A stretch of DNA of 64,000 nucleotides, taken from the NCBI RefSeq assembly GCF_036188265.1, contig NZ_CP108093.1:6353001-6417000 (forward strand), written 5' to 3'. The position numbers and the translations under genes were made by a program. A model generated the notes under the pieces. It searched no databases. It was not told where the DNA came from and worked only from the letters and a program-made list of their open reading frames with translations. This document shows positions 1-8,739 of this stretch, in pieces (position 1 is the stretch's first letter; every line of letters starts with the position of its first letter). This DNA comes from Streptomyces sp. NBC_00247 (GTDB lineage: Bacteria > Actinomycetota > Actinomycetes > Streptomycetales > Streptomycetaceae).

Positions 1-1022
1 CAGGCCGGTTCGTACATGCCCTGGAAGACCACGGTGTTGAGGAGATCGCGGTCGATGGCGAGGTCGAACGCCTCACGGACGCGCACGTCGGAGGCGAGCG
101 GGGTGTCGATCTTCCCCGGCTTCTCGCCGAGCCCGTTCACGTTGCCCACGTTGACGCCGATGCCCTGGTAGCCCAGCGAAGGCGAGTTGAAGAGCTGGAG
201 CTTCGGCTCGGTGAGGGAGCTCTGCACGTCCACCGGGCCCATCTGGTCGCCGATCTGGACGTCGCCGGAGCGCAGGTTGGCGAGCCGTACGTTGCCGTCC
301 GCGATCGGCTTGTAGACGACCTTGTCCAGGTGGATCTTGGCCGCGTCGTAGTAGTTCGGGTCCTTCTCCAGCACGATCCGGTCGCCGCCGACCCGCTCGA
401 CGAACCGGAAGGCACCGACGCAGGACGGGTGGTTGGTGAAGTCCTTGCCGTACTTCTTCAGCGCGGTCGGGGACATCACCATCCCGGCCCGGTCGGCGAG
501 GACGCCGGTGAGCGGTACGTACGGGTGGTCGAGCGTGATCCGCACCGTGGAGGAACCGACGGCCACGGCCTTCTCGACCGGGCCGAGTTCGGTGGCGCGC
601 GCGGAACCGGGCAGATCGCGGTGGCGCAGCAGGGAGGTGACCACGGCCGCCGCGTCGAGCGGGGTGCCGTCGCTGAACTTCGCGCCCTGCCGGACGGGCA
701 GGGTGACGGTCAGGCCGTCCGCGGAGACCTCGGGGAGCGACGTGGCGAGCTGCGGTACCAGGGTGCCGTTCTCGTCGATGTCGTAGAGCTTCTCGCACAT
801 GCCTGCGAAGACCGTGCGGCCCACGAGGGTCTGGGCAAGGCTGGGGTCGAGTTTGTCCGGGTCCGAGTTGAGCGCGACGGTGAGCGTCCCGCCGTCACGT
901 ACGGGCCGCTCATCGGTTTTCCGTACGCCTCCGACCTCGGTTGCCGAGGACTGCAGCGACGTGCAGCCCGAGACGAGTGACACCAGCGCAACTGCCACGA
1001 AGGCAACCGCTTTTCGGCGCAC
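1..1022 (-). CDS. ABC transporter substrate-binding lipoprotein (family 5, peptide/oligosaccharide type), 3' end outside window
   Basis: Extracellular solute-binding protein of an ABC importer, likely tethered to the outer face of the membrane. The reverse strand is open from a GTG at 1022 to the window edge (about 340 residues). The N-terminus is a short lipoprotein signal, RRK then a hydrophobic run ending in the lipobox LVSGC, with the lipidated Cys near residue 20. It is followed by the family-5 opening GGTLTVALNSDPDKLDPSLA and later segments such as LAIDRDLL, typical of DppA/OppA-like proteins. The start is supported by a GGGAGGT ribosome site 8 bases upstream and by the signal peptide. 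The longer reading frame overlapping positions 710-1201 lacks these features. Substrate is unknown: family 5 members bind peptides, nickel or, in some cases, beta-glucan oligosaccharides. The last would suit the glycosidase neighbours but is only inference. The permease genes would lie to the left, outside the window. Confidence 0.85.
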   Translation of the reverse strand, partial: MRRKAVAFVAVALVSLVSGCTSLQSSATEVGGVRKTDERPVRDGGTLTVALNSDPDKLDPSLAQTLVGRTVFAGMCEKLYDIDENGTLVPQLATSLPEVSADGLTVTLPVRQGAKFSDGTPLDAAAVVTSLLRHRDLPGSARATELGPVEKAVAVGSSTVRITLDHPYVPLTGVLADRAGMVMSPTALKKYGKDFTNHPSCVGAFRFVERVGGDRIVLEKDPNYYDAAKIHLDKVVYKPIADGNVRLANLRSGDVQIGDQMGPVDVQSSLTEPKLQLFNSPSLGYQGIGVNVGNVNGLGEKPGKIDTPLASDVRVREAFDLAIDRDLLNTVVFQGMYEPA

Positions 1023-1058
1023 GGGGGCCTACCTCCCACCTGGGGGTCATCAAGGAAT

Positions 1059-1087
1059 ATCGCAGACCGTATTTCGCATACAGTCAA
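1059..1087 (-). promoter_or_regulatory. Candidate promoter with embedded imperfect palindrome for the solute-binding protein gene
   Basis: Reading the minus strand, TTGACT (1087-1082) and TGCGAT (1064-1059) are spaced by 17 bases, a plausible sigma-70-like pair about 40-65 bases before the GTG. The spacer is largely filled by an imperfect inverted repeat at 1065-1085 (GACCGTAT, 5-base gap, ATACAGTC). It would place a bound repressor between -35 and -10. Seen in sequence; function inferred. Confidence 0.4.
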
Positions 1088-1468
1088 CAAGCAAGGCCGT
1101 TGTCCGCATCCCGGACACTTTCGGTGCAGGGGGCAACCGGATGGCGTGGGAATGTCCCCATGGGAGCGACTTCGGGACGGTCGCCCCGAAGTGCCGCCCA
1201 CGGACGCCGTCGGGCCCCGGGGCGTAGGGGCGACAGGGGCGCGCTTCCGCGACGGGGATCACGGGGTCATGCCCGAAGAACCGGACGGGCCCGTCCGGGC
1301 CCCGGCGGGCCCGGACGTGTGCGTCCTCTGGCCGGACCGGTCGTGGTCGCCCTCGGTCCGGACCGTCCGCGGTCGCTCTCTGTCCGGCCCCGCACGGACC
1401 GTCGCGTCCCCGTACGGCGACTCCCGGATGCCCGAGCCCCGGGCCGCGCCTCCCGGCACCGCTGCGCG
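1088..1468. other. Divergent intergenic region, no gene seen
   Basis: No convincing coding sequence; the frames here lack family matches. It contains a short inverted repeat TGTCCG-5-CGGACA at 1101-1117 that could be a regulator site, and a stretch around 1280-1430 rich in repeated CCGGAC/GTCCGG words of no clear meaning. Confidence 0.5.
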
Positions 1469-1514
1469 TTGACACGCACGGGCCTTTTGGCGATGCTCTC
1501 GGAGAGCGCTCTCC
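1469..1514 (+). promoter_or_regulatory. Promoter and LacI-type operator of the beta-glucosidase gene
   Basis: TTGACA at 1469-1474 is followed after 17 bases by GATGCT at 1492-1497. Immediately downstream is the perfect palindrome GGAGAGCGCTCTCC at 1501-1514, with the central GAGCGCTC seen in known Streptomyces LacI-family sites (CebR/BxlR-like). A repressor bound there would overlap the transcription start. The same 14 bases recur at 8726-8739 before the secreted glycosidase. Confidence 0.65.
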
Positions 1515-1551
1515 ACACCCTGCGGGGAACGCCTCGCGAGGGGGGAACCCG

Positions 1552-4092
1552 GTGACGCAGGAAGAAATCGCCCAGCTGCTCGACAAGTTGGACCCGCGCC
1601 AGAAGGTGCGGCTGCTCACGGGCGCGACCACCTGGCGCACGGCGGACGAGCCCGCCGTGGGGCTCGCCGGGATGACGATGTCCGACGGGCCCGCCGGAGT
1701 GCGCGGGGAGAGCTGGGACGAGCGGAACACCTCCGCGCTGCTGCCGTCCGCGTCGGCCGTCGGCGCGATGTGGGACGAGGACCTGGCCGAGCGCCTGGGC
1801 GGGCTGCTCGCCGCCGAGGCGAGGGCCAAGGGCGTGGACGTCGTGCTGGCGCCCACCCTCAACCTGCACCGGTCCCCGTTGGGCGGACGCCACTTCGAGT
1901 GCTACTCGGAGGACCCCGAGCTGACCGCCCGTACAGGCGCCGCCCTCATCCGGGGCATCCAGGCGCACGGTGTCGCCGCGACCGCCAAGCACTACGTCGC
2001 CAACGACTCCGAGACGGACCGGCTCACCGTCTCCGTCGACCTCGACGAGCGCACCCTGCGCGAGGTCTACCTCCTCCCCTTCGAAGCCGCCGTGCGAGCC
2101 GCCGGGGTACGGGTGGTGATGTGCGGCTACAACGCGGTCAACGGCACCACCCTGGCCGAGAGCCCGCTGCTCGCACGGCCGCTCAAGGAGGAGTGGGGGT
2201 TCGACGGCGTCCTCGTCTCCGACTGGGGCGCGGTCCGCTCCACCGTGCCCGCCGCCCTGGCGGCCCTGGACCTGGCGATGCCCGGCCCCGAGAGCCCCTG
2301 GGCCGACGACCTCGTCCGGGCGATCGAGGACGGGCACGTCCCCATGGCGGCGATCGACGACAAGGTGGCCCGGCTGCTGCGGCTCGCCTACCGGGTCGGC
2401 GCGCTCCACCGCGCCCCCTCCGCGACGACGACGCGGCTGCCGGGGCCCGTGAAACCCGCGGAGGTCGCGAATCCGGCCGAGTACCCGAGACCCGCGGGAG
2501 ACCCGGAGGCCCCGGAGACCCTCTTGCGGCGCGCGGTCGCCGCCGGGTGCGTGCTCCTCGGCAACCGGGGCGTGCTGCCCCTGGACCCGGCCACGCTCAC
2601 CTCCCTCGCGGTGATCGGCGCGCAGGCCGCGGACCCCCGGGTGCAGGGCGGCGGCAGCGCCGGCGTCCACCCCCGGCACGTCTCCACGCCGCTCGACGCG
2701 CTCCGCGACGCCCTCGGCCCCACCGTCCGGCTCGCGCACGCGCCGGGCCCCGCCCTGGGGGCACCCCCCTTCCTCGGCGGCCCCGGGTGCCAGGACCCGC
2801 GCGACGGCCGGACCGGTGCGCTGCTGCGGGTGCTCGACGCGGACGGCGCCGAACTGTACGCGGGCCACCGGGAGTCCGGACGGCAGATCGAGCCCCCGCT
2901 GCCGGCCGGCGCGCACACGGTGGAGATCAGCGCCCGGCTGCTCCCCGGCGTCGGCGGCGCCTGGACCTTCGGCGTGGGGGGATTCGGCCGGATGAGCCTC
3001 ACCGTCGACGGGACGCCGCTGGTCGACGGGGTGTTCCCGCGCGAGACGGACGACCCGGCCGTGGTGCACGTCAACCCGCCGAGCCGGTACGGGGAGATCG
3101 CCCTGACCGAGGGCCGGGCCGTCACGGTCGTCGCCCGCCGCGAACTCGCGGACGGCACCGGTCGCGCCACCCTGGTGACGGCCGCACCGCCGAGGCCCGA
3201 CCGCGCGGACGCCCTGGCGGATGCGGTGGACGCCGCCCGCGCGGCGGACGCCGCCGTGGTGTTCGTGGGCACCACGCAGGACAGCGAGTCGGAGGGCCAC
3301 GACCGGACCACCCTCGCCCTCCCCGGAGACCAGGACGAACTGGTCCGCGCGGTGATCGCCGCCCAGCCGCGTACCGTCGTCGTCGTCAACTCCGGCGGCC
3401 CGGTGGAGATGCCGTGGCGCCGGGAGGCCCCCGCCGTCCTGCTCGCCTGGTTCCCCGGCCAGGAGGCCGGGGCCGGACTGGCCGACGTGCTGTTCGGCGC
3501 CGCCGAACCGGGCGGCCGGCTCCCGACCACCTGGCCCGCCGCCCTCGCCGACGCCCCCGTACGCGCGACCCGGCCGGTGGACGGCGTGCTGCGGTACGCC
3601 GAGGGCCCGCACATCGGCCACCGGGCCTGGCTGCGCGAACACCGCACGCCCGCCTACTGGTTCGGCCACGGACTCGGCTACACGACCTGGGCTTACGAGA
3701 GTTCATCCGTGGATTTGGCGGTGGACACGGCCGACGAGGAGACCGCCTTCACCGTCTCCGTACGGCTCCGCAACACCGGCGGGCGCCCCGGCCGGGAGGT
3801 CGTGCAGGTGTACCTTGCCCGCCCCGGTTCGACGGTGGAACGCCCCGTGCGGTGGCTGGCCGGATACGCCCCGGTCGAAGCATGCCCCGGCGAGACCGTC
3901 ACCGCCGCCGTGCGCGTGCCGCACCGCGCCCTGCACCACTGGTCCCCGCAGGAGAAGGGCTGGTTCACCGAGCCGGGCACCTACGAGGTGCATGCGGGAT
4001 CCTCCGCCGGGCGGCTGCCCCTGACCGCCTCCGTGGAGATCCGCGACACGGGAGCCGGCCCCTTCGTCGGAGAGCGCTTCCCCGGCCGCTGA
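1552..4092 (+). CDS. Glycoside hydrolase family 3 beta-glucosidase
   Basis: Probable cytoplasmic beta-glucosidase or related exo-acting beta-glycosidase (846 aa). There is no signal peptide, so it should act on imported oligosaccharides. Order of domains: GH3 N-terminal barrel (about 15-280) with the nucleophile Asp224 in VLVSDWGAV; GH3 C-terminal domain (about 320-640) interrupted by a PA14-like insert (about 400-530); a fibronectin III-like C-terminal domain (about 720-820). The likely acid/base is Glu581 in ESEGHDRTTLALP. The K-H of TAKHYVANDSE is also present. Start is GTG 1552, preceded by a GAGGGGGG ribosome site. The gene lies 23 bases upstream of the LacI-family gene, so the two are probably co-transcribed and autoregulated through the operator at 1501-1514. 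Family assignment is firm; exact substrate linkage is not visible from sequence. Confidence 0.93.
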   Translation: MTQEEIAQLLDKLDPRQKVRLLTGATTWRTADEPAVGLAGMTMSDGPAGVRGESWDERNTSALLPSASAVGAMWDEDLAERLGGLLAAEARAKGVDVVLAPTLNLHRSPLGGRHFECYSEDPELTARTGAALIRGIQAHGVAATAKHYVANDSETDRLTVSVDLDERTLREVYLLPFEAAVRAAGVRVVMCGYNAVNGTTLAESPLLARPLKEEWGFDGVLVSDWGAVRSTVPAALAALDLAMPGPESPWADDLVRAIEDGHVPMAAIDDKVARLLRLAYRVGALHRAPSATTTRLPGPVKPAEVANPAEYPRPAGDPEAPETLLRRAVAAGCVLLGNRGVLPLDPATLTSLAVIGAQAADPRVQGGGSAGVHPRHVSTPLDALRDALGPTVRLAHAPGPALGAPPFLGGPGCQDPRDGRTGALLRVLDADGAELYAGHRESGRQIEPPLPAGAHTVEISARLLPGVGGAWTFGVGGFGRMSLTVDGTPLVDGVFPRETDDPAVVHVNPPSRYGEIALTEGRAVTVVARRELADGTGRATLVTAAPPRPDRADALADAVDAARAADAAVVFVGTTQDSESEGHDRTTLALPGDQDELVRAVIAAQPRTVVVVNSGGPVEMPWRREAPAVLLAWFPGQEAGAGLADVLFGAAEPGGRLPTTWPAALADAPVRATRPVDGVLRYAEGPHIGHRAWLREHRTPAYWFGHGLGYTTWAYESSSVDLAVDTADEETAFTVSVRLRNTGGRPGREVVQVYLARPGSTVERPVRWLAGYAPVEACPGETVTAAVRVPHRALHHWSPQEKGWFTEPGTYEVHAGSSAGRLPLTASVEIRDTGAGPFVGERFPGR

Positions 4093-4115
4093 CCGCCCGC
4101 CGGTAAGGTATCGGC

Positions 4116-5156
4116 ATGACGAGACGCGCCCCCAGGCTCGAAGACGTCGCGCGGGAGGCGGGCGTCTCTCGCGCCACCGTGTCCCGCGTGGTCAACGGCA
4201 TCCGCAACGTGGACCCCGCCATCCAGGACGCGGTACGGGACGCCATCGCGCGAACCGGCTACGCGCCCAACGGCGCCGCCCGGGCCTTGGTGACCCGGCG
4301 GGCCAGGACCCTGGCCCTGGTGGTCTCCGGCGCGGGAGACGACTCGGAGGACGGGCAGAACGTCTTCGCCACCCAGGCGCTGGCCGACCCCTTCTTCGGC
4401 CGGGTGGTCAGTGGGGTCGTCGGCTTCCTGCGGCCCCGGTCGATGTACCCGGTGCTGATGTTCGCGGAGACGGACGCCGCCCGGCGCGAGGTGGTGGAGT
4501 ACCTGCGGCAGGGCCGGGCCGACGGCGCGCTGATCTTCTCCACCCACGCGGAGGACCCGCTGCCCGCCCTGCTGGCGGCCGAGCGGCTGCCGTGCGTACT
4601 CTTCGCCCGCCCCGGGGTCCCGGCCCCCGTGACCTACGTGGACCTGGCACACCGGGACGGTGCCCGGCTGGCCGCCGAACACCTGCTGGCCCGGGGCTGC
4701 CTGCGCGTCGCCACCATCACCGGACCGCTCGACCTGCCGGCCGCCCAGGACCGGCTGGCGGGGTTCCGGGAGACGATGGAACGCCACGGCCAACCGTACG
4801 TACCCGTCGCCGAGGGCGGGTTCACCGCCGACAGCGGGGCCCGGGCCCTTAGCCGGCTGCTGCGCGAACACCCGGCCATCGACGGGGTGTTCGCCGCCAA
4901 CGACGTGATGGCGCGAGGCGTCTGCGACGCCCTGCGAGAGCTCGGCCGACGCGTCCCCGAGGATGTCGCGGTGGTCGGATTCGACGACTCCAGCGCCGCG
5001 CTCGCCGCCGAACCGCCGCTCACCACGGTCCGCCAGCCGATGGAGGAGATGGCGGCCCGAATGGCGTGCCTGCTCCAGGAGGAGATCGAGGGGACCCGGA
5101 CCGAGCCCACCGCCGTCATCTTCGATCCCGAACTCGTGGTGCGCGCCTCCGCGTAG
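4116..5156 (+). CDS. LacI-family transcriptional repressor
   Basis: DNA-binding regulator (346 aa), probably a repressor released by a sugar. The N-terminus carries the LacI helix-turn-helix (residues 5-28, LEDVAREAGVSRATVSRVVN) and a hinge region ending near residue 60. A periplasmic-binding-like sensor domain fills the rest, including AVVGFDDSSAALAAEPPLTTVRQP near the C-terminus. It follows the GH3 gene by 23 bases on the same strand. The context predicts that it binds the GGAGAGCGCTCTCC palindromes at 1501-1514 and 8726-8739. The effector is unknown; by analogy with CebR and BglR-type regulators a beta-glucan disaccharide is likely. Confidence 0.92.
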   Translation: MTRRAPRLEDVAREAGVSRATVSRVVNGIRNVDPAIQDAVRDAIARTGYAPNGAARALVTRRARTLALVVSGAGDDSEDGQNVFATQALADPFFGRVVSGVVGFLRPRSMYPVLMFAETDAARREVVEYLRQGRADGALIFSTHAEDPLPALLAAERLPCVLFARPGVPAPVTYVDLAHRDGARLAAEHLLARGCLRVATITGPLDLPAAQDRLAGFRETMERHGQPYVPVAEGGFTADSGARALSRLLREHPAIDGVFAANDVMARGVCDALRELGRRVPEDVAVVGFDDSSAALAAEPPLTTVRQPMEEMAARMACLLQEEIEGTRTEPTAVIFDPELVVRASA

Positions 5157-5187
5157 GAGCCCCCCGTACACGCGCGACCCGCTCCGA

Positions 5188-5230
5188 CCCGGCCCGTCCC
5201 GTGGCGGGGCGGGAAACGGGACGGACCGGG
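5188..5230. terminator. Bidirectional terminator hairpin between convergent genes
   Basis: An inverted repeat with arms 5188-5201 and 5217-5230 forms a 14-bp stem with one mismatch (C5193/A5225) around a 15-base loop. It sits between the end of the LacI gene and the end of the convergent DUF1996 gene. There is no U-tract, as is usual in streptomycetes. Confidence 0.6.
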
Positions 5231-5289
5231 GGCTCACGGGTGGAGCGGGCCGGGGGCCCGGCCGGTGGAGCGGGCCGGGCGGCGCGCTC

Positions 5290-6405
5290 CTACGGCAGGC
5301 GGTAGTCCGCGTTCAGCGCGGCACCGGCCTCCGGGTGGTTCTGGTCCCAGCCACGGGCGTCGCACTGGAGTCCACCCACGATGCAGTGGTCCACCATCGC
5401 CCGGAGCGTCGGCTCGTTCCACGCGTTGAAGAAGTCGTAGTGGAACGAGTAGCCGCGCCCGCTCGCCAGCCTGACCTGTGACATGTCGCCGCTGACGGGG
5501 AACGCCATCTTGAACTCGACCATCGGCAGGGCCACCGGGTGGTCGGCCGGGCAGACGTTGTCGTTGGTACCGGGCTTCACGACCGGATACGCCATGTGCG
5601 CCTGGTGGTTCGGCGTGTCCAGGTGCAGTCCGTCCCAGCAACTGGGCGCCTGCATGCGGATGTTGAGCTGGCTACCAGCCGGGCAGGTGGCAGGGAAGTC
5701 GATGTTCCCGAAGGACTCCCCGCACTCCCAGCCCTCCACCCAGCCCTTGAGCGCGCGGAATTGGTCCGCGCTCTGCAGCGGACTGCCCACGACGTAGCGC
5801 AGTCCCTTGGGGAAGGGACGGACGCTGGTGTAGTCGGTGACGCCCGCCTTGTAGTAGATGACCTGCGGACCGGTCGGCAGGATCTTGGTGTCGCCCTTGA
5901 AGAGGGACGGCATCCAGTACGCCGAGGAGTCGCCGGGCACCTTGCAGGTCGTGTTGCCGCCGTACAGCGAGGCGGTCACGGACTGGGCGTTGGTCGTCGT
6001 GTTGCCCATGAACGTGTGGTCGTGGGACGCGCCGGCCTGTCCGGGGAAGACGATCGGGTCGTCCGGCGCGGTGTGGGTGACCGAACAGTTGGCCTGGAAC
6101 TCGTGGAAGTAGCGCGGCGTCGGTGTCCCCCACGACGGGGTGACGCCGGTGACCGGCGGGACGGCGGGGATGTAGCCGTCCCCGTCCACGTCGTCCGCCG
6201 AAGCGGCCGAAGCCGCTGCGGCGACGTGCCCCATATGGGGCGAACCGGCCGTGTCCGCGCCCGCCGCGACGGTGGCTGACGACGCGTCGGGCGCGCCCGC
6301 GGTCAGGGTCGATCCGACGCCGAGGAGGGTGGCGGCCAGGGCCGTGCCGACCAGCACCGCCGAGAGCCTTCTCGCGGCGCCGTTCTTGTTCTTCGTGCCT
6401 TTCAT
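5290..6405 (-). CDS. Secreted DUF1996 domain protein
   Basis: 371-aa exported protein of unknown biochemical role. The N-terminus MKGTKNKNGAARRL followed by a hydrophobic stretch (about 15-38) is a Sec signal peptide. A DUF1996 domain covers about residues 90-360, with hallmark segments FHEFQANCSVTHTAPDD, IVFPGQAGASHDHTFMGN, AYWMPSLF and WDGLHLDTPNHQAHMAYP. The conserved His/Asp residues and several cysteines suggest a disulfide-stabilised extracellular, perhaps carbohydrate- or metal-binding protein. DUF1996 is common in fungal secreted proteins and in actinomycetes next to glycosidases. The start at 6405 was chosen because GGAGAGG lies 8 bases upstream and because it begins the signal peptide; the frame is open 67 codons further. 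It lies 85 bases after the GH2-like gene on the same strand and is probably co-transcribed with it. Confidence 0.85.
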   Translation of the reverse strand: MKGTKNKNGAARRLSAVLVGTALAATLLGVGSTLTAGAPDASSATVAAGADTAGSPHMGHVAAAASAASADDVDGDGYIPAVPPVTGVTPSWGTPTPRYFHEFQANCSVTHTAPDDPIVFPGQAGASHDHTFMGNTTTNAQSVTASLYGGNTTCKVPGDSSAYWMPSLFKGDTKILPTGPQVIYYKAGVTDYTSVRPFPKGLRYVVGSPLQSADQFRALKGWVEGWECGESFGNIDFPATCPAGSQLNIRMQAPSCWDGLHLDTPNHQAHMAYPVVKPGTNDNVCPADHPVALPMVEFKMAFPVSGDMSQVRLASGRGYSFHYDFFNAWNEPTLRAMVDHCIVGGLQCDARGWDQNHPEAGAALNADYRLP

Positions 6406-6490
6406 GGAGTGCCTCTCCGCTGGAGGGGGGTGGGATGCCGCCGGTGCCGGTCCGGCACCGGCGGCACGAAGGAGGGGGCGCGCCCGTACG

Positions 6491-8674
6491 TCAGGCGTAC
6501 ACGCCGATCTCGTGCAACGAGTAACCCCAGCCGGTGCCACGGGCCTTGAGTGCGAGGCGGACGTAGCGGGCCGACTGTCCGAGGGCGACGGTGTCGATGT
6601 CCCCATTGCCGGTGGTGGTCGTGAACACCGTGCGCCAGGTGGCGTTGTCGTCCGACAGCTGGACCTCGTACGAGGAGGCGAAGGCCGGGTCCCACTGGAG
6701 CTGGAGCGTCCGCAGGGCGGTGCGCGCGCCCAGGTCGACCTGGATGGACTGCGGATCGCTCCAGTCGCTGGCCCACCGGGTGACCGGGTTGCCGTCGACG
6801 GCGTTGGCCGGGGTGCAGGGGCAGTCGCCGTACGACGCCTGCGAGGAGGAGGCCGTGGCCGGCTTGTTCAGCGCCACGTTGGTGCCGTCCACCGGCGGTG
6901 CGACGACCTTGACCGACTTCGTCTCGAAGCCCGCGTTCCCGTGGCCGTCCTCCGCCCGGATGTAGACCTTCCAGACGCCGAGCTTCTCGGGCGCGGTCAC
7001 GGCGAAGGTGCCGTTCCCGGTGGACCGCCACGCGGCCTCCACCAGCCCCTTGTCGCCGTTGGCGTAGTTGCCGCTGAGGAAGACCTTGTACGTCACCGGG
7101 TCGTTGTCCGGGTCGCGGACGTCGGCGCGGACGGTGAACTCCTTGCCGGCCGGGGCCGCCGATGCCGGTGAGACGGTCATGTTGCTGATCACCGGGGGCG
7201 TGTTGTCCCCGGCGGTCGAACCGGCGTACGCCTGCTTCACCGCGTAGTACGAGAGCCGCTTGAACCCGCCGGGCAGCAGGTTGAACCAGATCCCGCCGAA
7301 GTCGTGCTCGGTGCCGTAGTGGAACATCGTGGCGCCGAGCGCCACACCCCGGTGGGCGGTGACGCAGTTCCACGCGTTGGTGTACCCGGCGGCGGTCTGG
7401 ACGTCGGTCTTCTGCTCGGGGATGCCGTTCGCGTCGTTCGCGACCTCCCACTCACCGGCCGGGCCGGTCTCGGTGATGATGTAGGGCTTGGTGTAGCCGC
7501 CCGCCACCCAGTCGCGCTGCACGTTGCAGACGTCGCCGTACGAGTTCATGGCGTACAGGTCGAGGTCCGGCGCGTTGCGCTTGTAGTACGGCCAGGCGCC
7601 GGTCCATGCGTCGGTCGAGGTCACCGGGTGATCCGGGTCGATCGAGTGGATCTTCTTGGCCACGTCGTTGACGAAGGTGGTGTACGCGTTGCGCTGCGCT
7701 TCCAACTCCGTGCCGCTGTAGCAGTTCTGGAGTCCGAGGACCGACTCGTTGCCGACGTTCCACATCAGGGTCGCGGGGTGCGACTTGTACGCGTCCACCC
7801 ACTTGGCGAACTCCGTCAGGGAGTTGTTCTTGTAGGTGGTGTCCGTGACGTAGTTGACGCAGCCACCGCTGCCCGGCCCGCCGCCGGGCTGAAGCCAGAA
7901 GCCGTTGATGATCCGGATGCCGTTGGCCGCCGCCGCGTCGAGCAGCGGCTTGGTCGAACCGTCGGTGCCCCAGGTGCGGATGGTGTTGACGCCCATGGAT
8001 CTCACGTCGGGCAGGTACCTCGGCGAGTCGGCGACGGACGGGCCCCAGGTGAGGCCCTTCACGGTGTACGGCTGCCCGCCCACCTGCAACTGCCAGTTGC
8101 CCTGTGAGCCGGTCACCTTCACGGCCCCGCCGGTGGCCGGCGGGGGAGTGGTGCCGGTGCTGCCGTAGACCTGGAACTCCCAGAGGGAGTAGCCGTATCC
8201 GCCGGACCGCTCGGTGCCGAGCATCCGCACGTACCGGCCGGAGCCGGAGAGGGCGAGGTCGTCCGTGCCGCCGTCGCCCTGGGTGACCGTACGCAGGCTC
8301 CGCCAGTCGGTGCCGTTGTCGGACGCCTGGATCTCGTACGACTTGCCGTAGGCGCCCTCCCAGGTCAGGACTACCCGGCTGAGGTTGGCGGTGGCGCCGA
8401 GGTCGATCTGGATCCACTGCGGATCGCTCCACTGGCTCGCCCAGCGGGTGCCGGTGAGGTTGCCGTCGACGGCCCCGGCGGCGGAGTAGCCGTCGCCCTC
8501 CTGCGAGGAGGCGGTGGCGGTCCGGCCCTGGGACAGCAGGGTGTCGGCGGCCGTGGCGCCCGGCGCCGCGAGCAGGGTGAGCGAGGACGCGACGAGGGCG
8601 CCGAGGGCGGTGAGGGAGACGAGTCGGCGGCCGGGTCGCGGACGGCCGGAATGGGCGTGGGGTGATCTGAACAC
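6491..8674 (-). CDS. Secreted GH2-like glycosidase with two discoidin (F5/8C) domains
   Basis: 727-aa secreted carbohydrate-active enzyme. Order: signal peptide (about 1-42, ending APGATA); discoidin/F5-8 type C module (about 45-172); a GH2-type TIM barrel (about 180-460); an Ig-like domain (about 490-590, beginning DNTPPVISNMTVSP); a second discoidin module (about 600-727). The two discoidin modules share an SDPQWIQIDLG / SDPQSIQVDLG signature. Likely catalytic residues are Glu310 in WNVGNESV and Glu402 in ITETGPAGE, spaced as in clan GH-A enzymes. Start is GTG 8674 with AGGAG five bases upstream. The operator-like palindrome at 8726-8739 is 52 bases before the start. Discoidin modules usually bind galactosides or glucans, so surface binding to a polymer is likely; substrate is not determinable here. 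Confidence 0.85.
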   Translation of the reverse strand: MFRSPHAHSGRPRPGRRLVSLTALGALVASSLTLLAAPGATAADTLLSQGRTATASSQEGDGYSAAGAVDGNLTGTRWASQWSDPQWIQIDLGATANLSRVVLTWEGAYGKSYEIQASDNGTDWRSLRTVTQGDGGTDDLALSGSGRYVRMLGTERSGGYGYSLWEFQVYGSTGTTPPPATGGAVKVTGSQGNWQLQVGGQPYTVKGLTWGPSVADSPRYLPDVRSMGVNTIRTWGTDGSTKPLLDAAAANGIRIINGFWLQPGGGPGSGGCVNYVTDTTYKNNSLTEFAKWVDAYKSHPATLMWNVGNESVLGLQNCYSGTELEAQRNAYTTFVNDVAKKIHSIDPDHPVTSTDAWTGAWPYYKRNAPDLDLYAMNSYGDVCNVQRDWVAGGYTKPYIITETGPAGEWEVANDANGIPEQKTDVQTAAGYTNAWNCVTAHRGVALGATMFHYGTEHDFGGIWFNLLPGGFKRLSYYAVKQAYAGSTAGDNTPPVISNMTVSPASAAPAGKEFTVRADVRDPDNDPVTYKVFLSGNYANGDKGLVEAAWRSTGNGTFAVTAPEKLGVWKVYIRAEDGHGNAGFETKSVKVVAPPVDGTNVALNKPATASSSQASYGDCPCTPANAVDGNPVTRWASDWSDPQSIQVDLGARTALRTLQLQWDPAFASSYEVQLSDDNATWRTVFTTTTGNGDIDTVALGQSARYVRLALKARGTGWGYSLHEIGVYA

Positions 8675-8725
8675 GTGGGCTCCTGGCGGGTGCTGAGGGA
8701 GAACCGGCTTCCCGTGGGCGGTCTT

Positions 8726-8739
8726 GGAGAGCGCTCTCC
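8726..8739. promoter_or_regulatory. LacI-type operator before the secreted glycosidase
   Basis: Perfect palindrome GGAGAGCGCTCTCC, identical in all 14 positions to that at 1501-1514. It is placed 52-65 bases upstream of the GTG of the minus-strand glycosidase gene, where it would block its promoter. Confidence 0.65.

Noticed and set aside
1267..4106. Long open frames on both strands overlapping the GH3 gene
   Set aside because: They are shadows of the GH3 gene with Arg/Pro-rich nonsense composition; the GH3 frame has all catalytic motifs.
6406..6490. Possible third LacI operator before the DUF1996 gene
   Set aside because: GGAGTGCCTCTCC overlaps the ribosome site and is not palindromic; the gene is more simply read as co-transcribed with the glycosidase.
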